From: Cyanodermella asteris
Taxonomy: Eukaryota; Ascomycota; Lecanoromycetes; Ostropales; Stictidaceae
NCBI GenBank assembly: GCA_900618795.1
Contig: UYJD01000020.1
Location: 271,827 to 335,826 of the forward strand
Reading direction: 5' to 3'
DNA: 64,000 nucleotides
Of this stretch, positions 32,690 to 44,721 are shown piece by piece (the stretch's first letter is position 1; every line of letters starts with the position of its first letter). The notes beneath the pieces are model-generated. The model worked only from the letters and a program-made list of their open reading frames with translations. It was not told the origin of the DNA and did not search any database. Made by a program: the position numbers and the translations under genes.

Positions 32690-32797
32690 CCGAGTCTTTC
32701 TCTAGTTGCGGCCATACTCCCACATGCGGCGTTTGTCTTCGAGGTCCGACGAGTCGTCCTTGTCGTGTTGCCACACGGGCTCGTATGTCTGCACCAT

Positions 32798-33273
32798 TTT
32801 GATAATTCTCGACTGATTGAATGCTTACTTCTCGTGTCAATGGTGTTATCGGATTGGCACAAGAATAGCTCTTATTTAGGGCAAGAAGGGAGATCAGGAG
32901 AGAGAGATACGCGTGTCATGTCTAGGGAATAGTCCGAGGGCGCAGCAGATATAGTGGCCCCAGTTGGTCTACCTGGCTATCAGTGGTCATGGTTTAGCGG
33001 ACAGATGATTATGTAGCGAATTACAGCTCTATATATCCAGTCACATACAAAGTGCTAAACAAAGTGCTTTGCTTAGTTGAGGCTGGCTCGGTATAGAGGC
33101 TCTAACGTTGACTGACGGCGTCTCGACTCCCTTGATATTGCGAGAACCTGTATCTGATATCAACGATCTTGACTCCTCGCTCCATCATAGCAAACATGAT
33201 TCACGGCCGATTCTCAAAATTGCCATGCACTTCTCAAGCAATCAAGTTCGAGTATACAGACATCCATCCGCAA
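32798..33273. other. Intergenic region between DUF3328 copy 4 and the ABCB gene
   Basis: Promoter side of DUF3328 copy 4 and 3' side of the ABCB exporter. No gene seen. Confidence 0.5.
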
Positions 33274-36200
33274 TCAACTTCGTCGCCGATCCAGATTCTG
33301 CAAGCTCACCAACTCAGCATACCTGCCATTCCGCCTGATCAACTCTTCATGCGTCCCACACTCGACGATCCGCCCGGCATCAAATGCATAAATAACGTTC
33401 GCCTTCTGAATCGTGCTCAGCCGGTGCGCAATCGCAATCGTGGTCCTTCCCTGGGCCGCCTTGTCGAGCGCGGCCTGCACGACCCGCTCGCTGTCCGAAT
33501 CGAGCGCCGACGTAGCTTCGTCGAGGAGGAGGATACGGGGATTCCGTAGGAGTGCGCGGGCGATGGCGAGACGCTGTTTCTGACCGCCGGAGAGCATGTT
33601 GCCTTTTGAGCCGACCAGGGTTGCGAAGCCGTCACTGTTTTTTGCAAGAAGGGGGAGTGGTCAGCTGAAGGAAAACTTTCGGTTCGGGAGAGAAACTGGA
33701 TGGGGGCATGACTTACGGAAGGCTCAGAATGAAGTCGTAGATGTTTGCATCTTTGCACGCCTGCCTGATCTGGTCTTTGTCAATGTTTTCGTCGTCGCCC
33801 GCTGAACCGAGTAGGATGTTGTCTCTGATGGTGCCCTGATACAATGTAGGTTCCTGGCTGACAAGAGCCAAGTGTCGCCGATAGGAGCTCACATTGACCT
33901 TTGTAATATCCATGCCGTCGACGAACACGGAGCCCTTGGACGGATCGTAGAATCGTTCGATCAAGGCAAGAATCGTGCTTTTGCCACAGCCAGATGCACC
34001 CACGAGCGCCACGAACTGGCCTGGCTCGACGACAAAGTCCACTCCGCGCAGGACAGGCTGCTCAAGGCGCGTAGGGTAACGAAAGTGAACGTCCCGAAAC
34101 TCCAGCTTACCCTCCAACGAGTCGATCACCTTTCCTTGCTCGCTTTTCGTATCGATGGCGGGCTTTTGGTCGAACAGTCGTTGCAAGCTGATCGCCGCAT
34201 GCTTCGCCTTCCCCATATCCGGAGCAAAAGTGAAGATGAAGCTCGCAGACTGAGACCCAAACACAATAGCAGAGAACGTCACGAAGAAGTTGAAGACGCC
34301 AATAGCTCCCTCGGCAAGCTGGTTTCCACCGTACCAGAACGCCAGCGCCATGATCAAGAAGATGACGGACTGCGACAACGCATATAGCAACGTGCATTTG
34401 AGAATCGATCTCAGTGAAGCTTTCTGCTGCGACCAGAGCGAGTCATGATAGTTCCGCCATACATCCGCCTCGCGAGTGAGAGATGCAACGGTACGTATCG
34501 CCGACGTCGCTTCGCAGGCATATGATGCGGACGCTTCGTAGGCTTTTTGTGCGTGCGTCTCGAATGCAGCCAGCAAGCGGATTCGAAGGACGCCAGAGGC
34601 AAAGATGATGGGCAAACAAGCTATACAGACCAATGCAAGGCGCGAGGCAAATACCAGGCCCAGGACGATTGAAGCGATCAAGCTTGTTAGCGTCATCAGA
34701 ATTGTGCCCAGAATCGTCCCGGAAAGACCGGAGAGGGAATTGGCTTCTGTCGAAAGGAAGGATGTCAGGCTTCCTGCCGTGTTCTTTTCGTGATCGAAGA
34801 ACGCGACGTCTTGGTGTAGCATGGCCCGGAAAGCGCTACTTCTGACACGATAGTTTAGACGTTGGGAGCAGAGCGCAAAGCACCAGCCGTAGACCGCATT
34901 TGCTACAAGAGCGACCCACGCGAGCATAAAGTACATCCAGGACCAGACGTTGACGTTCTCGCGCAACCCGATGTATGGAGGTGGTATGGATAGGAACTGG
35001 ATCATGTATGCGAAGAAAACTGATTGAGTTGGGTTGGTTCCACCAGCTACAATTGATCCAAAGAGACCAACGATTAGCCAAATGATTTCCGTCTTATTGA
35101 ATGAAAGGATCAGGGCCAAGAGGTTCCAGATTGAGTACTTGCGATCTTTCGAAGCATCTTCCACCTCGTCCGTGACTTTCGAGTCAATTAGAAGACCATC
35201 AGGGTCACCACTTTCTTCTGTCCTGATTTCGTCTGCCCTGTGGCCGAATTCAGAGGAAGGATCATCGATGCGCTGTTTGGTAGCAATACTCTCGTCGTCA
35301 TCCCACTGCTCCTGGGTTTGGCTTTCACTAGTCATCCGTTGCGCTTCGGTGAGACTGTGATATACACCTTTCGCTTCGATCAACTCGGCATGCGTCCCCG
35401 ACTCGACGATATTCCCATGGGCCATGACGACAATCCTATTAGCATCGCGAATGGTAGAAAGACGGTGTGCGATAACGATTGTTGTCCGCCCTCTTGATGC
35501 CTTATCCAAAGCCCGCTGAACGATACCCTCAGACTTCGTGTCTAAGGCACTTGTAGCTTCATCAAGCAAGAGGATCTTGGGATCGCTAACAATAGCGCGA
35601 GCAATGGCGATCCGTTGCTTTTGTCCACCCGAGAGAAGGACTCCGCGCGCACCTACTTTGGTGTGGTATCCGTCTGGCAGCCTTGTGATGAAAGAACGGG
35701 CGTCTGCTTGCTCGGCCGCATTCTCAATGGCTTGCTGTTGCTCAATTTCCGAGCCATGCTCAAGACGATGGCCTGTGAGTCCTTGCCGTATATTCTCGTA
35801 AATTGTGGTCGAGAAGAGAACAGGCTCTTGCTGAACTATAGAGATTTGTTGTCGCAGCCATTTGAGGTTCATCCTTTTGATGTCTAGACCGTCAAGCAAT
35901 ATTTCACCGGCGAGAGGGTCATAGAAGCGTTCCACAAGACCCACGATGGTACTCTTTCCACTGCCAGAAGCGCCAACCAGAGCGGTAGTTTGACCAGCGG
36001 GGACTTTCAGGTCGATATTATTCAAAACCGTGACCTCCGGTCGCGACGGGTAAGCATGCTTGACGTTCCTGAACTCAATCTCACCTTTGATCGCGTCGTC
36101 GGGAAGCGTGAGACCGCGGCCGTCGACTGTAGGATCTAGAGGGCTGACGCGGTTGATGATCGTGAATATTTTGGAAGCAGCTGCAAGGGCACTGTTGAAA

Positions 36201-37372
36201 GCCTGGATATACGGTCCAATATTGCCAAGCGCGAACGAGCCCATTATCACGGAGAATGATATCGTAACAATCGTGTTAAGCGACGTTTCTCCGCTCACGA
36301 TGTACTGCGATCCAAGCCAGAAGCAGAGGCCGCTGCTGAGGTATACCGCCCAAATCAGCAGTGAAAGCGAAAAGGAAGAGATGGTCTTCTGCTTCAGGTC
36401 GAAACTGGAGGCTCGTTCAAGGTGCATCTCATATCTTCGTGCCAGCTTTTCTTCAGTGCCGAAGGCCACCACGTTTCGGATCGAACTGAGGACCTCTTCG
36501 GCAACACTACCGCCCTCGGCATATGCGTCGACAGTGGCTCGCGCATTCTTGACCGCCCACCAAGAGTTGAGGCTCATTTCCAGAACAATCGCAACGATAG
36601 CGGAGCTCATGATCAGCGTAAGCTTCCAATACTCCACGAAGCCAATGACGAACGCGGCGATGAACGTTGCAATGGCAGTGAGCGTGAGACCCAGCTTCTG
36701 CGAAATGCCATCTTGGAGCTGGTTTGTGTCGGCAGTGATTCGGGTGGTGATTTCTCCAGCGCCGATTTTATCGAACAGGGCTATATTTTGCCGAAGAATC
36801 GCGGCGAGGTACTGCTCGCGAATCCTCGCGGTGATGCGTTCGCCGACGTAGATGAATCCGACGGTCGCAACGTACTCTGAGAGGAATTCGACGATGGCAA
36901 TGTACACAAAATACAAAGTCAGGTAGCTGAGGCTTGATTTGAACGCTGCGGGATCGCCGGCGCCGTGGTAAAAGTTGCCAAAGGATTGAGCAAGTGATCC
37001 AACTAGCACGTTCATCAGGGGTAGCACGGCGCCAGCGATGATCGAGCATAGAGCGCTGACGACCAGAACCACGATGTCTGCGTATGTTGCAAACCGGAAG
37101 AGCGTAAAGTAGGAGATCTTCGCCTCCTCGATATCGATCTGTCGACGAAGCTGCGCATGCTCCCTTTCTGAAAGAGTCGTGGACGCTGCGTTACGAGGAT
37201 TCGCGGCCGAAGTGGACATGATGGCTCCTGGCGGCCGTTCTTCATCGGGATACGATGTCTTTTCTGTAAGCTCTGAGGGCTGTGGACGGTGTGACCTCCG
37301 CTTGATGTGCAACTGCGGTAGCAGCTGGTGAGTCGACCTTTCAAGATCGATCTCTGGGAATGAAGGCCCCAT
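33274..37372 (-). CDS. ABCB (MDR/P-glycoprotein-type) full ABC exporter
   Basis: Two exons, 37372-33717 and 33634-33274, give 1338 residues with the TMD-NBD-TMD-NBD order. NBD1: Walker [10 protein letters not shown] near residue 469, signature LSGGQKQR near 582, [14 protein letters not shown]2: Walker [10 protein letters not shown] near 1127; its signature LSGGQKQR, Walker B and AHRLST come from the second exon. Both ATP sites look complete. The family exports hydrophobic drugs and secondary metabolites through the plasma membrane. It lies at the right end of the accessory region and is of a different subfamily from the ABCC pump at 11.1-15.8 kb. Export of the cluster product or general drug efflux are both possible. 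Confidence 0.93.
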
Positions 37373-38595
37373 GCTTATCTGTCACGAAGGGGAAATGTAT
37401 GGGCGGCGAGGAGTTTCGGCCGTCGCCAGTGGATGGAGACCAATTGACGAACATGATGCGCGCAGTCTCGAGGTATTAAGTGCTCAAGGGGAAGTTGTTG
37501 GGCCCGTTAGGGCGAATAATTGCAGGCTGTCGGATCGTCACGCACGGAAAGCGTATTTCTCGGGTAGGTTGGCGGCGAAGATGCCGTTGAAAGCATGTCA
37601 TCGTATCTATTGTATGGAAAGCGAGTAAGCAAATAGTAGGTAACTAAGTCGATCTGAGCGAGCCGGGGTTGAGAGAACATGCCATCCGATGGAAGTGTGG
37701 ACGGGCTGTTCCCGCTAAGAGCGATCCTTCAGTTGAGGCCTCCGCTTGGCGCTTAGCGAGCTCGTCCTCGGAAACAGCAACTAACTCAGCTAATAAATAG
37801 CTGAAGCTTGCCCCTAAGTAGCAAGCCTCCCAGGTGCCTCGTCAGTCGCATGCCAGTGGGCTTAGCCGCTGAACAAGCCGCTTCTTTCCTTTCCCAACCA
37901 TAGCCGGAGACATGGTGAAAATTCCACGACCGCGACGTCTCCTCTTGGAAGATGGCTTCAAAGGGCATCGCAACCTCATAGCCCGGAAACTCTATTTGCC
38001 TGAAGTGACGACGCTCGGCTGTAAATAACCCGCTTCGGCTGAGGCCCCTAGCCTTCCGTTAAAACACGTAACGGCCCGCTAAAACTGTCCGATTGCCCGC
38101 TGAGGCTGGAGGCTGAGGCTGTCCGCTATAGTTAGCTGTCCAGGCGGGTGTTCGTGGCTGGCGACAGGGGACAAATAGCGGGTAGCTCCAGCGGATCATG
38201 GCTGAACATTGTCCTTTCAATGAAATTCGTCGTCACTTCATAGAGTTGCGTTGTTCCCTTGGGCATCGTAGTCTTTGTGAAGTAAAGAGGTTTGCTTGTA
38301 ATCATCACGCTGCTTAGACCCTGCGTGACCAGCATCACATTCGGAAAGGGAAAAAAAAGGAAAAAAACCCCCCCCCAGAACCGCAATTCTCCTTCTTCAA
38401 TCATGCTTCACAGATCGGAACCCTATCCTGACTCTGTCCACGCCCTTCTTCAATTGCACCGTTAAACATATTCTCATCTTGTCACGAATTCACACGGCCG
38501 AATCGAGAAGAACATTTTCGCCCAGATAACCTCACATCACGCCTGCAATGCTCATCAAATCCGCCCAATATCACATGACAGATGGTCTTCGAAAC
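37373..38595. other. Intergenic boundary between accessory and conserved genes
   Basis: About 1.2 kb without a gene. It holds repeated GGCTGAGG/CCGCTAA-type short motifs at 38030-38130 and a run of A then C at about 38345-38380. It separates the cluster-like region from the conserved genes to the right. Confidence 0.5.
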
Positions 38596-40733
38596 TCAGA
38601 ATATGCCAAGCTTCTTCTTCCTCTTCTCTCCATCTTCACCAAGTCGATCACGACTCTTCTCACTCTTCTTCTTCTCCTCCTTGTCCAATTTCTTTGCGGT
38701 CTTCTTATCGACCGGCGCCCCATTCGGAGCCGCACCACCGCCACCAGACGCCGCCGCATTGATCGCTTTGATTCGTTGCTTTGCGCGATCGTAACCGAGG
38801 TCGGCGGCTTTGACGTAGCAGACGTTGGCTTCGAGAGGATCGCGACGACAGCCGGTTCCTGTTTCGCGGAGCCAGCCGACCATGAAAATGCCCTTCGGAT
38901 ATCCTAATGTATGTCAGTATACAGTTAAAAGGTGATAGATTTATTTGGATATGATAGGGCCTTACCTGTCTCTGCTGACCTCGAAGCCCACTCGTAAGCT
39001 TCCGTCTCGTCCTTCTCCAACACTTCGCATCCAAGCAAGTACCACGCCGCAAGCGACAACATGGCCTCACCATGCCCGCCCATCGCCGCCGAGTTGTAGA
39101 AATGAATACTCAGCCCCGGGTCTCTGGGACACATCAACTGGGAATGCTCATACGCCTGCCCCATTCTAAAAGACGCTTCCGCATGTCCCAGCTCCGACGC
39201 TCTCGTGAACATCTGCGCAGCAAAAGCCTCATCTTTGAATACATCTCCGCCGAAGCCGTGCTCATGCAGGACTCCAAGTTCGTACGGCGCCGAGTTGAAC
39301 TGTTCATCTGCCTTTTCAGCCGCTCGCTTGAGCCAACGGACACCTTCACGCTCGGAGATCGGCTGGCCGAGATCACCTGTCAGACAGGCTCGGGACAGAC
39401 GTGTCATGGCGCCGGGATGGCCTTTCGATGCTGATGCACGGAAGTATTGCCAGGCTTTGGGGCCGTCTCGCCGGGTGCCCCAGCCGAACTCGTAGCAGAG
39501 ACCGGCTCGATAGCCTGCTTCGGCGTGGCCGTGTTTGGATGCGGCGACAAAAAGGGGCAGGGCGCGGTCGTTGTCCGGCTCTCCTGATTTAGTGAAGAGG
39601 CCCGAGGTGTATCCATCTGCGAGGTAGTACTGTGCGAAAGGATAGGATTTCCCAGCAAGGTTGTCGAAGATCTTCTGTGCTTCGTGAATCAATGTTTGTG
39701 GTTTGGACAGAGGTGATTCATCTGCAGCTCTGGACGCTGTACCCGGTCTGCTTGGTGGGTTTGCACGCGCTTCCTGCGCCATTCGGATGAGGAAGACCGC
39801 AAAGCTGTACTGAACCTGGAGGTCGGATGTCTTTTTGACGTTCGCCAGATACATCTCAAAGGTTCTCTGGGAGGAGAGCAGAGACGCATTGAGGCCTATC
39901 GAAGGTCGCAAGGTATCGTTCTGAAGGTTGGATACTGAAGGCGCAGGTTGTGGATAAGGAGCATTCAGGAGGTCGATGTATGACATTGGTCGGTTTCCTG
40001 GCGAACGTCGACCAAGTGCACTCAACCTCCCCCGGTCAGGAGACACTCCCGGGGACGGCGAACGTCCAGGCTCCAGCATCATAGCAGACATTGGACGCGA
40101 CAGACCAGTGCTTAGTCGTGATTGACGCATGCTGTCCGGGCTCGGCTGGGCTGGAGAATCTTTTGTCGCCGATGAGTCGCTAAGACCTCTCGTATGAAAG
40201 TACTGCAATGGCTCCGCCTGGGCATCTCGCTGCTGTTCGCCCTCATCATTCAGACCGGAATCCGCAATCCTACTACGAGAGCCAGTTTCATCCGTAGCAA
40301 TAATCTGCGGCGAATCCGGATTCGAAGATTGCCAAGACCTGTTCAAAGATTGCTGAGACTTTGGCTTCGAGAAATTTCCAGGCGCCAATCGAACCTTATG
40401 CTGGGCTGGTGGAGGTACTCTCGAAGGCTGACTCGGACTCGACTGTGAGGAACTCATATTTGGCAGCTGGAGCTCGTCTTCAGGAGACGGGGTTCGGAGA
40501 TGGGACGAAGCCGTCTCGACTGTGGCAGAAGAGGCTGGCGTGAGCTGTTGTTGCGAAACGCCGACGCGGACGGGCGAAAGTGGAGCTGCTGACATCCTGG
40601 CCCCGGTCCCGAGTGAGAGATCGATGTGCTGGGGTCGTGAACTCCGATCTTCTTGGTTCGACGGGCTCGCTACCGATTGTCTGATTGAGGGACGGGCTGG
40701 GTCATTTGTAGGAGGAGATAGTCTCGATTCCAT
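38596..40733 (-). CDS. Sel1-repeat protein, Skt5/Chs4-type chitin synthase activator
   Basis: Exons 40733-38966 and 38903-38596 give 691 residues. The first 270 or so residues are Ser/Pro/Gln-rich and disordered. From about residue 290 a series of Sel1-like (TPR-related) repeats follows, with units such as AQYYLADGYTSG, AGYRAGLCYEFGWGT, GAMTRLSRACLTGDLG, APYELGVLHEHGFGG and ASFRMGQAYEHS. The block GCRRDPLEANVCYVKAADLG near the end is characteristic of Skt5/Chs4 proteins, which recruit or activate chitin synthase at the bud neck or septum. The tail is Lys/Glu-rich and ends LGIF. It has no terminal CAAX cysteine, unlike the farnesylated yeast member. Ascomycetes carry several paralogues, so the exact orthologue is not claimed. 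Confidence 0.88.
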
Positions 40734-42862
40734 CTTGATAGGTGGCTTGTGTAATATTCAGCGAGGCAGCAGAAGAAATCTATCAAGCACGGGTTCCGCT
40801 CAGATCCCCAAGCAGGCGGTGGTGGGACGACCGACTGAAACAGTCCCGCTCACGTGTACTTTAAAGGTCTTGTCACTCCAGGAGATGCCTGTATGAAATG
40901 AACGGCAGAGAGCGCAAGTCGCAGCAAACAAGGACAGATCAGACGATGGCCAGGCTAAGATGCAAGGATCGAAACAAGCCAAGAGCGGGCAGGGCTATCG
41001 CCGACCAAGTCTCCACAGAACTCCGAATAGTCAAAGACCAAATGCAGAAACGCAACAGCCTCACAAAGGATAGCATGCAAGTACGATACACTGTATGGTC
41101 GTGATGATTCTTGTGTTATGAAGCGAAAGAGGTGGTCAAAGTCGTCAAAGTTCCAGAAGGGCAGGAGGAAAATCGGGCCGAGTGTGGCATGAAAGACAAA
41201 AGCGGGCAAGCGAGGTACCTTCGACTAGACAGGAAGAGTCGACCAGACGATCCTTCGTACGAAGACCCTGAGGAGCACAGCTAGAAAGGTCAGCAAGCAT
41301 GCACAAAATGCCCTCTTTGCCGTGGGGCTGCGCTCAGTGGCCAAGGGCTTGCGGACCCTCGTGTTCTTTGTTTGTGGGTTTCGGCCTGGTGATGACGAGT
41401 TTTGCCGTCTGGCAAAGGAGAGCCGAGAAGATGTCCACTCTAGTACTCGAAGCTAGCGATCGTGAAGAGAGAGCGTGGCCATGTTGACTGCTTCACATTC
41501 TGTCAGAAATCTACACGAATCTGGTCTGGCTAACGGATGCATTGGCATGAGGACTGAACCCCAGTCACCCAAATGCCGATACCAGTCGTAAAATCTTCCC
41601 ACGCACCGCCATTAGACTACGTGAATGACTAGGTCGCTCCACCAGCCTGTGAGTCGTCGTTCCAATACAGTATCCAGTCTGGGCACAGTTCAGACTAATC
41701 GTTGTCCATGTTCCTCTGTTCTGTCGTCATCATCTTCACCCACCTTTTTTTGGTCAATGCCTTTTTTTGTCCGAAGCCCACAACGAACACGTGCGCAAAC
41801 GAACTCTCTGGCTACATCCTCAACCCTGATCCCAGTCCACGTCGGCTGTTGCGGTCACTGACAGGCGCCGTGCGACCAACGACCCGGCGACCTGCATCTC
41901 ACACAGCCATAAGGCGCAAGGTAGGCTTGATGTGCTGCGAGCGAGTACATTCGGGGCGAGCACGTCGTACGACCGTTTGGCCTGGCCTTGGTTCAACCCA
42001 ACCGTCTCGTTTACACACGCCGAAATTTTTGCCCCATCGGACAGCTATATCTGTGCATAAAATGGACGTTGAGAATATACCGATACGAACCCGATCTGCG
42101 GCCAGCCGAACGAACGGGCTCTCTTTTCGCACAGATCAGTTCGACGTTTATTTTAAGGTCCAAAAGAGATCCGAGAGCACGAGATACTGGCATTAGCTCA
42201 GGAGACCCTGCATGCTTTGTACCGTGGGTCGAGCCATGAAACCTGGAGAACTCGCATAGCTTTTCGAGGGCACATTACGAGCGCACTGTCACTTTCAAAA
42301 GTACGTGCCCAAGGAAAGTAATCGTTTTTGAAGAAAGGTGTTCACCTGGCCTCGGGTGCAGGGACGCGCAGCCGCAATAGGGGCCGTGTCAGCGTGACGA
42401 TCGGGTCGTCATGGCGTGGCTTTGACAGGCTTGTGCGGGCTTGGGGTTCCACCAGGATCCCATACATTTGTCTCTATCAAAAGAACGGGGAGGATCGCTC
42501 GATTTAGAAGCAAAGTCAAAATTCATGGCTACTGGGCCGCAATGAGCAGATAATTATAGCTCTCGCTACATAAAAGGCTGCAGAGCATTGTACCTTCTCA
42601 CTCCGAATCTCACATTTTTTTTTGTGATTTGCATCTGGTGATTTACTTCGGTACCTCAAGAAAGAGAGTAGTTTATCATGAGTGAACTGGGTATCCCGCA
42701 CATTCTGAGTAAAGAACCTTCCCAATGGGCCGTCTCGTGTCAATTTCAATGTGTTCATCCGCTCAAACGCCAAGCACCGCTTGCTTCTCGACGGTACGTC
42801 TCGCGCAGTTTCTAAAAATGAGATCAGAAGGACATAGCTCTCACATATGTCCACTGACATTG
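40734..42862. other. Intergenic region, 2.1 kb
   Basis: It contains the promoter of the Sel1-repeat gene and the 3' side of the MADS gene. No coding stretch resembling a known family was seen on either strand. Confidence 0.5.
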
Positions 42863-44721
42863 TCATGTCTTCACTCTCTTCTCCCCGCCTGAGTCTTTGT
42901 CGTCTTCTAGTTTCCTTTTCCTGTCATCTCCTTCCCCTTCCTGCGAGTTCGGATGTGCACTTCCAAAGTTCGGTCTGTTGGGCAAGACAGGAGTCGCAAA
43001 GTTCAACGGACTGGGCAGTATAGCAGATTCGTCGCCGTTCCGCGGGAAGTTCCAGTCTCCACCAAAGAACTGACTGGGCGATGGAAGATGTCCCGCGAAT
43101 CGACTGGGCAAAGCTGACATTGGCGTCTGGTTTTCCATACTTATGCTCTGGTTATTACCGAATGCAGCGTTATTCGCTTGTGACGGCCCGTTATGTGGAG
43201 GAAGTGGTCTTGCAAAAGGATTCGGCGGACCAGTCGCTCCCGCACTCATTATGGCCGATGCACTCGGCGAGGGTGGCGGGAGTACGACCCCCGAGCCTCC
43301 TGGTCCATCCTTGTGTTTCGACGGCGTCGAGTTTGTGGTCGACTCCTGGCCTTTCTGAGTGGACGCCGGTGCTGATCCGGCAGAAACCCCGTCCTCCGAT
43401 GGCTCGCTTGGTATGTGAACCTTCAACCTTGGCCTCTTCGAAGCGTCCCCACTTAACGATGTCGTCGACTGTGTTCGCTGCGGCTGGAATGGAGGTTCCG
43501 GTCTCGACTGTGCGGAACGCTCTGGGTCTGGTTTCACTCGCCCAATTGCTGGCTCCGTCGATTTCGATCTGTCCTCGGGTTCAGTCTTTACCGGTATCTC
43601 TTGCTTGTCTATCGGACTAGCCCCAAGACCCCACGAAGCGGCAAGCATCGATCGACTATTATCGATAGGTGTGAAGATACTATTGTGCTTTACAGGCTTC
43701 GGATGATGAGGCTGTAAGCCTTCATTGTTGTGTTCTGGGTTGATTTGGGGTGGAGACATTGTCTGTTGCGGCGGTGGTTCTTGCACTTGCACTTGAGGAT
43801 GCGATTGCGGTCGAGGAGGCTCCTGGAGGTGAGGCGGTAACGAGCCACGCCGCTGTTCCTGGGCATAGAGGTGCTGCATGTGAGGATGGGGGTGGGGTTG
43901 ACCTTGAGGTGGGGCGAACTGGGTGAAACCTTGAGGCGGGTATCCTCCGGTATTTGGGTGTTGCTGTGGCGGTTGCTGGTACATCATCTGTTGACCGTTG
44001 ACTTGCTGGTAGACCTGGCTCGGCATACCGGGATACCCGTTCTGCGGATGATGTCCAGGCATAGGAGGGGTGTGCATAGGCGGTGTGTGCTGGGGAGGTA
44101 TCCCTGGCGTATGCCGTCTGATTATATCGTTACGGGAAGCAGGACGAGAGCCCACCATCGGAGGTTGCGGTGTTCTCTGGCGCGGCTGACACGGCATGCT
44201 CCCATTTCCAACTGGCGGCGACGCCGATGGCCCCTGCCTCATTTGAGGCGGGTATAATGGCTGACCCTGCATCTGAGGAGGACCTTGCTGAGGCTGCTGT
44301 TGAGGCTGATTCTGTCCTTGACCCGGCTCTTCAGTCTGGTCCTCCCCGTCTTCGTCATCTGATCCATCGCCACCTCCTTTGCCTGCATAGTCTGCTGGTC
44401 CCTTGTGCTCGTGCGGGCCGCCATAGTATTGATACTTCTGGATCGAGTCATGTATGTCGTGCGATGAGTACTCGTATAGCTTCTTATTTGTACCGAAGAT
44501 GATGACCGCGACCTCGACAGAACAGAGCACGGATAGCTCATGCGCCTTCTTAAACAGACCGCCCTTGCGCTTGAGAAACGTTCTGCAATCATGTTAGCAC
44601 CCGAAACATGGCAACATTTAGCCTCAATGTCCGTCAGAGGAGCGGCATAATCGATGCAAACTCACACTGAGCGATTGCGATCATCCTTGATCGCCTTGAT
44701 CTCAATCTTGCGCCGGCCCAT
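42863..44721 (-). CDS. rlmA: MADS-box (MEF2/Rlm1-type) transcription factor RlmA
   Basis: Exons 44721-44666 and 44582-42863 give 591 residues. The MADS domain fills residues 1-60: MGRRKIEIKAIKDDRNRSV, TFLKRKGGLFKKAHELSVLCS, VAVIIFG and NKKLYEYSS. The intron falls inside the domain. QYYGGPHEHKGP and a Gly/Asp/Glu stretch follow, then a long Gln/Pro/His-rich low-complexity region, usual for fungal Rlm1 proteins. The type II (MEF2) sequence separates it from the Mcm1/SRF type. Rlm1/RlmA is the nuclear factor downstream of the cell-wall-integrity MAP kinase and controls cell-wall genes. Its neighbour at 38.6-40.7 kb is a chitin synthase activator, perhaps by chance. Confidence 0.92.

Noticed and set aside
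32330-32932. 200-codon plus-strand open frame
   Set aside because: It overlaps DUF3328 copy 4 on the opposite strand, which has both HxxHC motifs and a proper intron.
36060-36851. 263-codon plus-strand open frame
   Set aside because: It is antisense to the first half of the ABCB exporter; composition follows from the hydrophobic codons on the other strand.
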